Below are positions 8,425-16,017 of a stretch of 64,000 bases of DNA, in pieces. The DNA is from Myceligenerans crystallogenes (GTDB lineage: Bacteria > Actinomycetota > Actinomycetes > Actinomycetales > Cellulomonadaceae): the NCBI RefSeq assembly GCF_039529775.1, contig NZ_BAAANL010000003.1:1-64000 (forward strand), in the 5' to 3' direction. Position 1 is the stretch's first letter. Every line of letters starts with the position of its first letter. The position numbers and the translations under genes were made by a program. The notes beneath the pieces were generated by a model. The model saw only the letters and a program-made list of their open reading frames with translations, ran no database searches and was not told the DNA's origin.

Positions 8425-9129
8425 TCACGTCAAGTGATACGCCGTCTCAGCTTCTCGCCGTTGCACGCGCCACCAGACGAAGAACCCGACGAGCGTGAAC
8501 CCGCCGTAGAACAGGTACATCAGGGCGGTGGCCCAGTACCCGGCGCTCAGGAGCAGCGGCACGCCGACGACGTCGACCATCACCCAGATCAGCCAGAACT
8601 CGACCCAGCCCTTCGCCATGCCGTACGTCGCCAGCAGCGAGCCCATGAAGATCCAGGCGTCGGCCCAGACCGGCTCGAACGAGCCCAGGGCCCGGAACAC
8701 GGGCGTCAGCAGGAGCGTCCCGCCCACCAGGGTCGCGGCGAGACCGAGCCGGGCGCGCGGCGAGGCCCAGCGCGGGTGGACGGCGGCGCCGTCGTCGGAC
8801 GGGACCTTCCCGTCGGCGCGGACGTCGGCGCCGCGGCGGCGCGTCTCGCGCCAGCGGTACCAGCCGTAGACGGACACGGCGATGAACATGACCTGCCGCC
8901 CGGCCTGCCCGAGCATGTCCGCGCGTGACGCCTCGCCGAACCACGAGCCCAGGAACACCGTGAACAGCAACAGGTTCCCGACGATCCCGACGGGCCAGGC
9001 CCAGACCTTGCGCCGCATCCCGCCGAGCGCGGAGGCCAGCCCGAACGCGTTGCCGATCACCTCGCGCCAGAGAAGATGCTGGTCACCGATGCTGAAGGTG
9101 GCGTCGAACAGCCAGCGGATCGCGTCCAT
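8425..9129 (-). CDS. pnuC: PnuC-type nicotinamide riboside transporter
   Basis: Membrane protein of 234 residues in the PnuC family, which takes up nicotinamide riboside for NAD synthesis by facilitated diffusion. Family blocks are WREVIGNAFGLASALGG with VWAWPVGIVGN near the start, and GWVEFWLIWVMVDVVGVPLL in the second half. About seven helices are predicted. A cytoplasmic insert (about 95-125) is charged. The ATG at 9129 gives the usual family start; the frame is open to a GTG at 9153. No ribosome site stands out for either. No nicotinamide kinase/regulator gene (NadR-like) is adjacent. Confidence 0.85.
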   Translation of the reverse strand: MDAIRWLFDATFSIGDQHLLWREVIGNAFGLASALGGMRRKVWAWPVGIVGNLLLFTVFLGSWFGEASRADMLGQAGRQVMFIAVSVYGWYRWRETRRRGADVRADGKVPSDDGAAVHPRWASPRARLGLAATLVGGTLLLTPVFRALGSFEPVWADAWIFMGSLLATYGMAKGWVEFWLIWVMVDVVGVPLLLSAGYWATALMYLFYGGFTLVGFFVWWRVQRREAETAYHLT

Positions 9130-9182
9130 GGAAGAAGCATCGCACGTGGTCACCCGAGCGGCGGAGGGCCTCGGGCGACCGG

Positions 9183-9202
9183 CCGTGAGATCGCTCTCAC
9201 GG
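9183..9202 (+). promoter_or_regulatory. Distal LacI-type operator of the GH16 gene
   Basis: CCGTGAGA and TCTCACGG form a perfect 8-bp inverted repeat around TCGC; the core TGAGATCGCTCTCA (9186-9199) matches the proximal operator in 12 of 14 positions. Its centre is 67 bp from that of the proximal operator, upstream of the -35 box. Confidence 0.6.
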
Positions 9203-9217
9203 ATTTGGTGCGAACTC

Positions 9218-9266
9218 TTGATCTGCCCGCGCTACATCGGTATAAATGGTTCTGAGAGCGTTCTCA
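9218..9266 (+). promoter_or_regulatory. GH16 promoter with proximal LacI-type operator
   Basis: A textbook sigma-70-type promoter is visible: TTGATC at 9218-9223, a 17-bp spacer, TATAAA at 9241-9246. The operator TGAGAGCGTTCTCA (9253-9266), a near palindrome of the CebR/LacI sugar-regulator type, begins 6 bp after the -10 box and covers the expected transcription start. The LacI-family gene at 10,849 downstream of the enzyme gene is the obvious candidate repressor. Confidence 0.72.
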
Positions 9267-9313
9267 AGCACCGGAGTCACCTGGGACTCTTCCAACGACG
9301 GAAGCGAGTCATC

Positions 9314-10702
9314 ATGAGAACCCGCCACAGGATCACCGCCGTGGCCGTCGGCATCGTCGCCGCAGCGGCCGGCCCCCTCGCAGCAGTGACGACCACCCAT
9401 GCCGCGGTCCCCGCGCCGCCCACGGGCTGGTCGAGCGTCTGGAGCGACGACTTCAACGGGTCGGCCGGTTCCGGCGTCAACACCACCGACTGGATGTACG
9501 ACATCGGTCACTCCTACCCGGGCGGCGCCGCCAACTGGGGCACGGGCGAGATCGCCTACCACACCGACAGCCGCCAGAACGTCTACCAGGACGGCAGCGG
9601 CAACCTCGCGATCAAGCCGATCCGCGACGCCAACGGCAACTGGACCTCGGGACGCATCGAGACCCGCCGCACGGACTTCCAGCCGCCCCAGGGCGGGGTG
9701 CTGGCGGTCGAGGGCCGGATCCAGGCCCCGAACGTGACGGGCGCCGAGGCCCAGGGCTACTGGCCCGCGTTCTGGATGCTCGGCGAGCCTTTCCGCGGCA
9801 ACTACTGGAACTGGCCGAGCATCGGCGAGATCGACATCCTCGAGAACGTCAACGGCACCAACACCGTCTACGGCACCCTGCACTGCGGCACGATGCCGGG
9901 CGGGCCGTGCAACGAGACCGTCGGCCTGGGCGGCAACACGACCTGTCAGGGCACCACCTGCCAGGCGGGTTTCCACACCTACCGCGTCGAGTGGGACCGC
10001 AGCGGCTCGGTCGAGGAGATGCGCTGGTACCTGGACGGCCGTCAGTACCACACGGTCCGCGAGACCCAGGTGGACGCGACCACCTGGGCCAATGCCACGG
10101 AGCACGGCTTCTTCGTCATCCTCAACGTGGCGATCGGCGGCGGCTGGCCGGGCAACCCGACGTCGTCGACCCGGTCCGGCGTGCCGATGCTCGTCGACTA
10201 CGTCGCCGTCTACTCCCGGGCCGGTGGTGGCAGCAGCACCCCGACACCGACACCGACGCCCACGCCGACCCCGACCCCGACCTCCGGCGCGCGGGACGCG
10301 TACTCGACCATCCAGGCCGAGTCCTACGACGCCCAGAACGGCGTGCAGCTCGAGGCGACCACCGATTCCGGGGCCGGCCAGAACGTGTCCCACCTCGCCG
10401 ACGGCGACTGGCTGCGGTTCGACGGCGTCGACTTCGGTTCGACGCCGCCGCGCAACTTCTCGGCGCGCGTCGCGTCCGGCGCCGCGGGCGGCGTGAGCGG
10501 CCTGGTCGAGGTCAAGATCGACAGCCTCGCCAACCCGTCGGCCGGCAGTTTCGCGATCGCCAACACCGGTGGCTGGCAGAGCTGGCGGACGGTCCCCGGC
10601 AACGTCGGCGGCGTGACCGGCAAGCACACCGTGTTCCTGAAGTTCACGAGCGGGCAGCCGGCCGACTTCGTGAACGTCAACTGGTTCACCTTCGGTCGCT
10701 GA
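9314..10702 (+). CDS. Secreted GH16 beta-1,3-glucanase (laminarinase) with CBM6
   Basis: Extracellular endo-beta-1,3(4)-glucanase of 462 residues. A signal peptide runs to THA at 28-30. The GH16 catalytic domain (about 33-300) holds the signature GEIDILENV with catalytic Glu172, Asp174 and Glu177, and the laminarinase-type block GYWPAFWMLGE. A Thr-Pro repeat linker (about 308-325) leads to a C-terminal family 6 carbohydrate-binding module (QAESYD..., DWLRFDGVDFG, NVNWFTF). The ATG at 9314 follows a GGAAGCGAG site; longer in-frame extensions upstream lack a signal peptide at their start and overlap the promoter. Substrate is probably laminarin or fungal/yeast cell-wall glucan. Regulation by the downstream LacI protein is likely. 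Confidence 0.92.
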   Translation: MRTRHRITAVAVGIVAAAAGPLAAVTTTHAAVPAPPTGWSSVWSDDFNGSAGSGVNTTDWMYDIGHSYPGGAANWGTGEIAYHTDSRQNVYQDGSGNLAIKPIRDANGNWTSGRIETRRTDFQPPQGGVLAVEGRIQAPNVTGAEAQGYWPAFWMLGEPFRGNYWNWPSIGEIDILENVNGTNTVYGTLHCGTMPGGPCNETVGLGGNTTCQGTTCQAGFHTYRVEWDRSGSVEEMRWYLDGRQYHTVRETQVDATTWANATEHGFFVILNVAIGGGWPGNPTSSTRSGVPMLVDYVAVYSRAGGGSSTPTPTPTPTPTPTPTSGARDAYSTIQAESYDAQNGVQLEATTDSGAGQNVSHLADGDWLRFDGVDFGSTPPRNFSARVASGAAGGVSGLVEVKIDSLANPSAGSFAIANTGGWQSWRTVPGNVGGVTGKHTVFLKFTSGQPADFVNVNWFTFGR

Positions 10703-10712
10703 CCTCTCGACA

Positions 10713-10748
10713 CGCACGGCGGGCGGTCTCCGGGCCGTCCGCCGTGCG
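10713..10748 (+). terminator. Hairpin after the GH16 gene
   Basis: CGCACGGCGGGCGG (10713-10726) pairs with 10735-10748 with one G-T pair. The 14-bp GC stem right after the stop codon is a probable terminator without a T-run, as is common in high-GC actinobacteria. Confidence 0.65.
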
Positions 10749-10848
10749 GCATAGACTCACGAGCAGGGCTGCGCCGGTGCCGGGCCCACCGCGCGTCGGA
10801 TCACGGCATCACCCGCATCCCCCAGCCCCGCCGAAGGAGACGAGCCCC

Positions 10849-11868
10849 ATGCGCGACCCGCGGACCAGCAGGCCCACGCTCGAGACGGTGGCGCGCCTGG
10901 CCGGGGTGTCGCGCGCGACGGTGTCCCGCGTGGTCAACGGGTCGACGGCGGTCACGCCGCGCGTGCAGGAGGCCGTCGACCGGGCCGTCGAGCAGCTCGG
11001 CTACGTCCCGAACCCGGCGGCGCGCAGCCTCGTCTCGCGCCGCACCGACTCGATCGCCCTGGTCGTGCCCGAGCCGGCCACGCGGATGTTCTCCGACGAC
11101 GCCTTCTTCCCGGGCATCCTGCGCGGCATCGGGCAGGAGCTCGAGGCCGCCGACAAGCAGCTCGTGCTGCTCCTCGCCTCCACGCCCGCGAGCCACGAGC
11201 GGATCACCCGGTACCTGCGCGGCCGCACCGTGGACGGCGTCATCCTCGCGTCCCTGCACGGGGCCGATCCCTTCCCCACCGAGCTCATGGCGATGGGGAT
11301 GCCCGTGGTCACGAGCGGCCGCCCGCTCGGGCGCGGCGCGGCGCTCGCGCCCTACATCGACGTCGACCACGCGGGCGGCGTCCGGGCCGCCGTCGAGCAC
11401 CTGCTGGCCCGGGGGCGCACCCGCGTCGCGACGATCGCCGGCCCGCAGGACATGATCGCGGGCATCGAGCGCCTCGCCGGTTACCGCGACGCGATCGCCG
11501 CGGCCGGCATGCGCTCGATCGTCGAGATCGGCGACTTCACGCGCGAGTCGGGGATGGCGGCGATGCGCCGCCTGCTCGACGACGAGCCCGGGATCGACGC
11601 CGTCTTCGTCGCCTCCGACCTCATGGCCGACGGCGCCCTGCGCGTCCTGCGCCAGGCGGGCCGCGCCGTCCCCGGGGACGTCGCGGTCATCGGGTTCGAC
11701 GACGCCGCCACGTCCCGCTACTCCGAGCCGCCGCTGACCACGGTGCGCCAGCCGATCCACGAGATCGGCCGGACCCTGGCGCAGCAGGTGCTGCGGCTGG
11801 CGGCCGGCGACGAGGTCGACGACGCGCTGATCCTGCCCACGGAGCTGATCGTGCGCGAGTCGGCCTGA
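10849..11868 (+). CDS. LacI family transcriptional regulator
   Basis: DNA-binding sugar-responsive regulator of 339 residues. The N-terminal LacI helix-turn-helix is complete (LETVARLAGVSRATVSRVVNG, residues 11-31), followed by the hinge region and a periplasmic-binding-protein-like effector domain with DGVILASLHG, DAVFVASDLMADG and VIGFDDAATSRYSEPPLTTVRQP. An AAGGAGA site lies about 9 bases before the ATG. It follows the GH16 gene, whose promoter carries two LacI-type operators, so it is the likely repressor responding to a glucan oligosaccharide. The effector is unknown. Confidence 0.9.
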   Translation: MRDPRTSRPTLETVARLAGVSRATVSRVVNGSTAVTPRVQEAVDRAVEQLGYVPNPAARSLVSRRTDSIALVVPEPATRMFSDDAFFPGILRGIGQELEAADKQLVLLLASTPASHERITRYLRGRTVDGVILASLHGADPFPTELMAMGMPVVTSGRPLGRGAALAPYIDVDHAGGVRAAVEHLLARGRTRVATIAGPQDMIAGIERLAGYRDAIAAAGMRSIVEIGDFTRESGMAAMRRLLDDEPGIDAVFVASDLMADGALRVLRQAGRAVPGDVAVIGFDDAATSRYSEPPLTTVRQPIHEIGRTLAQQVLRLAAGDEVDDALILPTELIVRESA

Positions 11869-11885
11869 CCGGCCGCGCTCCTCGC

Positions 11886-11947
11886 CGACGACGGCGCCGC
11901 GTGCCCTGCGCGTCCGGGGTACCCGGCGCCGTCGTCGGGCAGCCTGC
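11886..11947. terminator. Bidirectional terminator between convergent regulators
   Basis: CGACGACGGCGCC at 11886-11898 pairs perfectly with 11935-11947 (13 bp, long loop). It fills the gap between the convergent lacI-type and tetR-type genes and touches the stop codon of the latter. Confidence 0.55.
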
Positions 11948-12696
11948 TAGCCCAGCGCGTCGCGGACCGCGCGGGCGATGTCGTCCGGCGGCGCGTCGCC
12001 GTCGACGACCGTCACCACCACCCGGCGGCGCGGCGCCTGCGTGCCGGGCTCCGGGGCGCCGGTGCCCCGGCCGAACTGGACCGCGCGCCGCAGTTCGGCG
12101 AACGCCTCCTCCAGGTCGGGGCGCAGGTCCAGCGACGGGCTGCGCAGCCAGCGGCGCAGGATCGAGTTGTGCACCGCGACCACCGATGCGGCGAACGCGA
12201 TCGAGGCGGTGGTGTTGGACCGGTCGCCGGGCAGGGTGTCGCGCAGGTACTGCGTGAAGGCCCGTTCGTAGCGGTGCGTCGTGATCAGCTCACGGTCCCG
12301 CAGCGCCGGTACCTGCTGCAGCAGCGCGTAGCGGGCGAGCGACGTCTCGCGCTGGCCGACGTGGTGGTCGAACACCATCCGCGCCGCCCGGCAGACCTCG
12401 AGGTACGGGCCCAGCTCCGGGTCCCAGCCGTGCCCGAGGTCGCCGCCGGCCTCCTCGCTGGCGCGCGCCTCCGGACGCGTCGCGGCGAGCATCACCACCA
12501 CTTCCTCCAGGAGCAGCTCGTGGTCCGCGAAGACCACGTCCTCCTTCGACCGGAAACGGCGGAAGAACGTCGCCCGGCTCACCTTCGCGGCGTCCGCGAT
12601 CTCCTCGACCGTGGTCTTCTCGTACCCCTGGCGCGTGAAGAGGTCGACCGCGGCGTCCACCGCCTGGGCGTGCGTATGAGGTCGGACCGCTGTCAT
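11947..12696 (-). CDS. TetR family transcriptional regulator
   Basis: The N-terminal TetR domain shows AVDLFTRQGYEKTTVEEIADAAKVSRATFFRRF with the recognition helix at about 36-44, and a YEKTTVEEIA start typical of the AcrR group. The effector domain has no recognisable ligand signature. The last 25 residues include the run VVVTVVDGDAPPDDIARAV, an unusual tail. Start at the ATG 12696; no clear ribosome site is visible. It follows the small membrane protein gene by 10 bp, so the two are probably cotranscribed. Target genes are not known. Confidence 0.82.
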   Translation of the reverse strand: MTAVRPHTHAQAVDAAVDLFTRQGYEKTTVEEIADAAKVSRATFFRRFRSKEDVVFADHELLLEEVVVMLAATRPEARASEEAGGDLGHGWDPELGPYLEVCRAARMVFDHHVGQRETSLARYALLQQVPALRDRELITTHRYERAFTQYLRDTLPGDRSNTTASIAFAASVVAVHNSILRRWLRSPSLDLRPDLEEAFAELRRAVQFGRGTGAPEPGTQAPRRRVVVTVVDGDAPPDDIARAVRDALG

Positions 12697-12706
12697 GCAG
12701 GGCAGG

Positions 12707-12886
12707 CTACCGTTCCCGGATCCGCCCGGCCCGGAGCCGCTGGAGGAAGCGGACCTCGCGCAGGGCGATCGCGGCGCCCAGCGCGAACGGGATCGCCGCC
12801 CACACATGCCCCGTGAGCAGGCCGGTCAGGCCGGCCGTCGCGACCACGACGCCGCCGATGACCGTGAACAGGCTGGACCAGCGCAT
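12707..12886 (-). CDS. Small two-helix membrane protein
   Basis: A 59-residue protein starting MRWSSLFTVIGG, with two hydrophobic helices (about 5-25 and 28-45) and a strongly basic tail (RFLQRLRAGRIRER). No family recognised. The 10-bp gap to the TetR gene suggests one transcript, possibly as a regulator-adjacent membrane partner. The frame is open further upstream, but the sequence there is not membrane-like and overlaps the divergent gene's promoter. Confidence 0.6.
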   Translation of the reverse strand: MRWSSLFTVIGGVVVATAGLTGLLTGHVWAAIPFALGAAIALREVRFLQRLRAGRIRER

Positions 12887-12948
12887 GAGGTCACCGTACC
12901 GGGGCGTTCGGCAGGAATGTCCGGCGGCGGCGCGGGGTTCCCCACGGC

Positions 12949-13563
12949 ATGACGCAGAACACACCACCCGTGGTCGACGTGTACGTCGACCCGCTGTGCC
13001 CGTTCGCCTGGATCACGTCCCGCTGGGCGCACGAGGTGGCGGCACAGCGCGACATCGACCTGACCTTCAAGCTCATGAGCCTCTACCTGCTCAACGAGGG
13101 CCGTGACCTCCCCCCGAGCTACCGCGAGCTGATCGACGGGTCGCGCGGCATGGGCCGCGTCGCCTGCGCCGTGCAGACCGACCACGGTGCCGAGGTGTTC
13201 TCGGCGTACTACACCGCGGTCGGCACGCGCGTCCACAAGGGCGGCGAGAAGGACTACGACGCCGTGATCGCCGCGGCGCTCGCCGAGGTGGGGCTGCCCG
13301 CGGAACTCGCCGCCGCCGCGGAGTCCGACGCGTACGACGCCGCCCTGCGCACCTCGCACGAGGCCGGGATGAAGCCGGTCGGCGAGGACGTCGGCACGCC
13401 GACCATCCACGTGAACGGCGTGGCGTTCTTCGGCCCGGTGCTCCAGTCCATCCCGCGCGGCGAGGACGCCGTGCGGATCTTCGACGGCGCGGTCGCCCTG
13501 GCGTCCTACCCCGACTTCTTCGAGCTGAAGCGGACCCGGTCGGGCAGCCTGAACTTCAACTGA
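12949..13563 (+). CDS. DsbA-fold protein of the mycothiol nitroreductase (Rv2466c-like) family
   Basis: A 204-residue thioredoxin-fold protein close in pattern to mycobacterial Rv2466c (mycothiol-dependent reductase): VDPLCPFAWITSRW near the N-terminus and a conserved tail GEDVGTPTIHVNGVAFFGPVL...FFELKRTR. Rv2466c has CPWC at the active site; here the motif is C17-P-F-A20, so the second, resolving cysteine is absent and a one-cysteine mycothiol-transfer mechanism is inferred. Cytosolic. The ATG lies divergent to the small membrane protein gene. Confidence 0.83.
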   Translation: MTQNTPPVVDVYVDPLCPFAWITSRWAHEVAAQRDIDLTFKLMSLYLLNEGRDLPPSYRELIDGSRGMGRVACAVQTDHGAEVFSAYYTAVGTRVHKGGEKDYDAVIAAALAEVGLPAELAAAAESDAYDAALRTSHEAGMKPVGEDVGTPTIHVNGVAFFGPVLQSIPRGEDAVRIFDGAVALASYPDFFELKRTRSGSLNFN

Positions 13564-13613
13564 CCGTGAGGGATGACGGCGAGCTCGGCCGGCGGGATGG
13601 CATGGTGGGACGC

Positions 13614-14543
13614 ATGAGCCTCGATCTTCGCGTCTTCACCGAGCCCCAGCAGGGCGCCAGCTACGACGACCAGCTCGCCGTCGCCCGGGCGGCCGAGGAA
13701 CTCGGTTACAGCGCCTACTTCCGCTCCGACCACTACCTCGCCATGGGTGACGCCGACGGCCTGCCCGGCCCCACCGACGCCTGGACCACGCTCGCCGGCC
13801 TGGCCCGCGAGACGTCCACGATCCGGCTCGGCACGCTCGTGTCGTCCGCGACCTTCCGCCACCCCGGGGTGCTGGCGATCCAGGTCGCCCAGGTGGACCA
13901 GATGTCGGGCGGGCGCGTCGAGTTCGGTCTCGGCACCGGCTGGTTCGCCGCGGAGCACGCCGCCTACGGGATCCCGTTCCCCGAGAAGCGGTTCGGCCTC
14001 CTCGAGGAACAGCTCGAGGTGGTCACCGGGCTGTGGAGAACGCCCGCCGGGGAGACGTTCGACTACTCGGGCCGGCACTACACGCTGACCCGCTCGCCCG
14101 CCCTCCCCAAGCCCGCCCAGGCGAGGATCCCCGTCATCGTGGGCGGCGGCGGCCCGAAGCGCACCCCGGCGCTCGCGGCCCGGTTCGCCGACGAGTACAA
14201 CCAGTCGTTCCCCGAGATCGCCGCGATCGGCCCGCGCGTCAAGGTGATCGAGCAGGCGCTCGTCGCCGCGGGGCGGAGCGCGGACTCGGTGGTCCAGTCC
14301 GTGGCTCTCGTGGTCGCGGTCGGCCGGACCGAGTCCGAGTTCACCAGGCGCGCCGCCGCGATCGGGCGCGAGCCCGGGGAGGTGCGCCGGAACGGCCTCG
14401 TGGGCACGGTGGACGAGGTGGCCGAACGGCTGCGCGAGCTGGAGAAGGCGGGGATCTCGCGGGTCTACCTCCAGGTCCTGGACCTCGCGGACCTGGAGCA
14501 CCTGGAGCTGATCGCGCGCGAGGTGCGGACGCAGCTCTCCTGA
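13614..14543 (+). CDS. LLM class (F420-type) oxidoreductase
   Basis: Luciferase-like TIM-barrel oxidoreductase of 309 residues. It shows the family opening LDLRVFTEPQQGASYDDQLAVARAAEELGYSAYFRSDHYL (split over about residues 3-42) with the SDH motif, TSTIRLGTLVSSATFRHPGVLA and GGRVEFGLGTGWFAAEH. Members of the TIGR03560-like F420 group reduce or oxidise varied substrates with coenzyme F420; FMN use cannot be excluded. Start at the ATG 13614 with a GGTGGGA site; an earlier start at 13566 would add a non-conserved leader. Substrate unknown. Confidence 0.82.
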   Translation: MSLDLRVFTEPQQGASYDDQLAVARAAEELGYSAYFRSDHYLAMGDADGLPGPTDAWTTLAGLARETSTIRLGTLVSSATFRHPGVLAIQVAQVDQMSGGRVEFGLGTGWFAAEHAAYGIPFPEKRFGLLEEQLEVVTGLWRTPAGETFDYSGRHYTLTRSPALPKPAQARIPVIVGGGGPKRTPALAARFADEYNQSFPEIAAIGPRVKVIEQALVAAGRSADSVVQSVALVVAVGRTESEFTRRAAAIGREPGEVRRNGLVGTVDEVAERLRELEKAGISRVYLQVLDLADLEHLELIAREVRTQLS

Positions 14544-14620
14544 CCCCGGTTCCCGGACCGGGCAAGGTCTCCGGGATCTCCGGGTTCCCTCCCGCGGGAC
14601 GTGTGTATACCCTGTTGAGC

Positions 14621-14821
14621 ATGGGTTCGGCAGAGGGTCCCGCGATGCGCGGCCCGGCCGCGCCCGCGGCGGTTCAGACCGCCCGGGCGCGGACCCGCGG
14701 CACCGCCGGAACGGCCCGGCGCACGCCGCCGGCGCTCGGCGCCCCGCATCTCACCGCACGCCGCATGCTCGACGACTACCTCATGTACGTCCCCGACCCG
14801 CCCGGCGGTACGACGGCGTAG
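14621..14821 (+). CDS. Small hypothetical protein, probably leaderless
   Basis: A 66-codon frame with high GC third positions; the product is Ala/Arg/Thr-rich and ends in the acidic-aromatic stretch RRMLDDYLMYVPDPPGG. TATACC (14606-14611) lies 9 bp before the ATG, the spacing of a -10 box for a leaderless transcript, and no ribosome site is present. No family recognised. It could instead be the 5' region of the ABC transporter transcript. Confidence 0.4.
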   Translation: MGSAEGPAMRGPAAPAAVQTARARTRGTAGTARRTPPALGAPHLTARRMLDDYLMYVPDPPGGTTA

Positions 14822-15030
14822 CCCGTCCGACGACGCCGCCCGGTGCCGGCGCGAGAGTCCGCCTCCGCGCCCGTCGCAACCCGGCACGAGGGGCGCGTGG
14901 ACCCACGTCCGCGCCCCGCGCCGTCGTCGTCCACCGATACCGCGAGACCGCGGCACCACCTCAGCAGATTCCTGCTGCTTCCCACGCTTCTCCGCCTGCT
15001 GGCACCATCGACCAGAGAGCGAGACCTCCC

Positions 15031-16017
15031 ATGACCACACCTGTCTCCGGCGTACCCGCGATCGAGATCACCGGCCTGAGCAAGTCCTTCGGCACGGTGC
15101 GGGCCCTCGACGGGCTCGACCTGACCGTGATGCCCGGCGAGGTCGCCGGGTTCCTCGGCCCCAACGGGGCCGGGAAGTCCACCACCATCCGCGTCCTGCT
15201 CGGCCTGCTTCGCGCCGACGCGGGGACGGCCCGCATGTTCGGCCGCGACGTCTGGCACGACGCCGTCGCGCTGCACCGGCGCATCGCCTACGTGCCGGGC
15301 GACGTCAGCCTCTGGCCCAACCTGACCGGCGGCGAGTGCATCGACTACCTCACCCGCCTGCGCGGGAGCGGTGACCGGAAGGCCCTGCGGGCCCGCCGGG
15401 CGGAGCTGCTGGAGCGGTTCGAGCTCGACCCGCGCAAGAAGGCCCGCACCTACTCCAAGGGCAACCGGCAGAAGGTCGCGCTCGTCGCGGCCTTCCTGTC
15501 CGACGCCGAGCTGTACATCCTCGACGAGCCCACCTCCGGGCTCGACCCGCTCATGGAGTCGGTGTTCACCGCCCACGTGCGCGAGGTGAAGGAGGCGGGG
15601 CGGTCCGTGCTGCTGTCCAGCCACATCCTCAGCGAGGTCGAGAAGGTGTGCGACACCGTGACGATCATCCGGAACGGCGCCGCCGTCGAGCACGGCACGC
15701 TCGACGAGCTGCGGCACCTGACGCGGTCGAGCGTGACCGCGGTGGTCGGGGCCGACCCGGCGCGCGTGTCGGCGCTCGGGTCGCTGGAGTCCGTGAACGG
15801 CCTGCGGACGACGACGTCGGACGGCACGACGCAGGTGACGTTCCACGCCGACAACGCGAGGATCGGGGAGGTGCTGCGTGCCCTTCCCGGGCTCGACGTG
15901 CACGGGATCACCGTGACGCCGCCGTCGCTCGAGGAGCTGTTCATGCGGCACTACGGGGACGTGATCGAGGCGGACGAGGCGGCGGCCGAGAACGCCGGTC
16001 AGGCGGGTTCGCGATGA
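15031..16017 (+). CDS. ABC exporter ATP-binding protein
   Basis: Cytosolic ATPase subunit of 328 residues: Walker A GPNGAGKST at about 46-54, variant signature YSKGNRQKVALVAAF (K replacing the usual SGG), Walker B LYILDEPTSGLD, and the switch His in LLSSHIL. The C-terminal 90 residues are the extra domain of drug/antibiotic exporter ATPases. It overlaps the permease gene start by 4 bp (ATGA). Antibiotic-resistance ABC pairs of the tetronasin type have this layout; the real substrate is unknown. Confidence 0.9.
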   Translation: MTTPVSGVPAIEITGLSKSFGTVRALDGLDLTVMPGEVAGFLGPNGAGKSTTIRVLLGLLRADAGTARMFGRDVWHDAVALHRRIAYVPGDVSLWPNLTGGECIDYLTRLRGSGDRKALRARRAELLERFELDPRKKARTYSKGNRQKVALVAAFLSDAELYILDEPTSGLDPLMESVFTAHVREVKEAGRSVLLSSHILSEVEKVCDTVTIIRNGAAVEHGTLDELRHLTRSSVTAVVGADPARVSALGSLESVNGLRTTTSDGTTQVTFHADNARIGEVLRALPGLDVHGITVTPPSLEELFMRHYGDVIEADEAAAENAGQAGSR

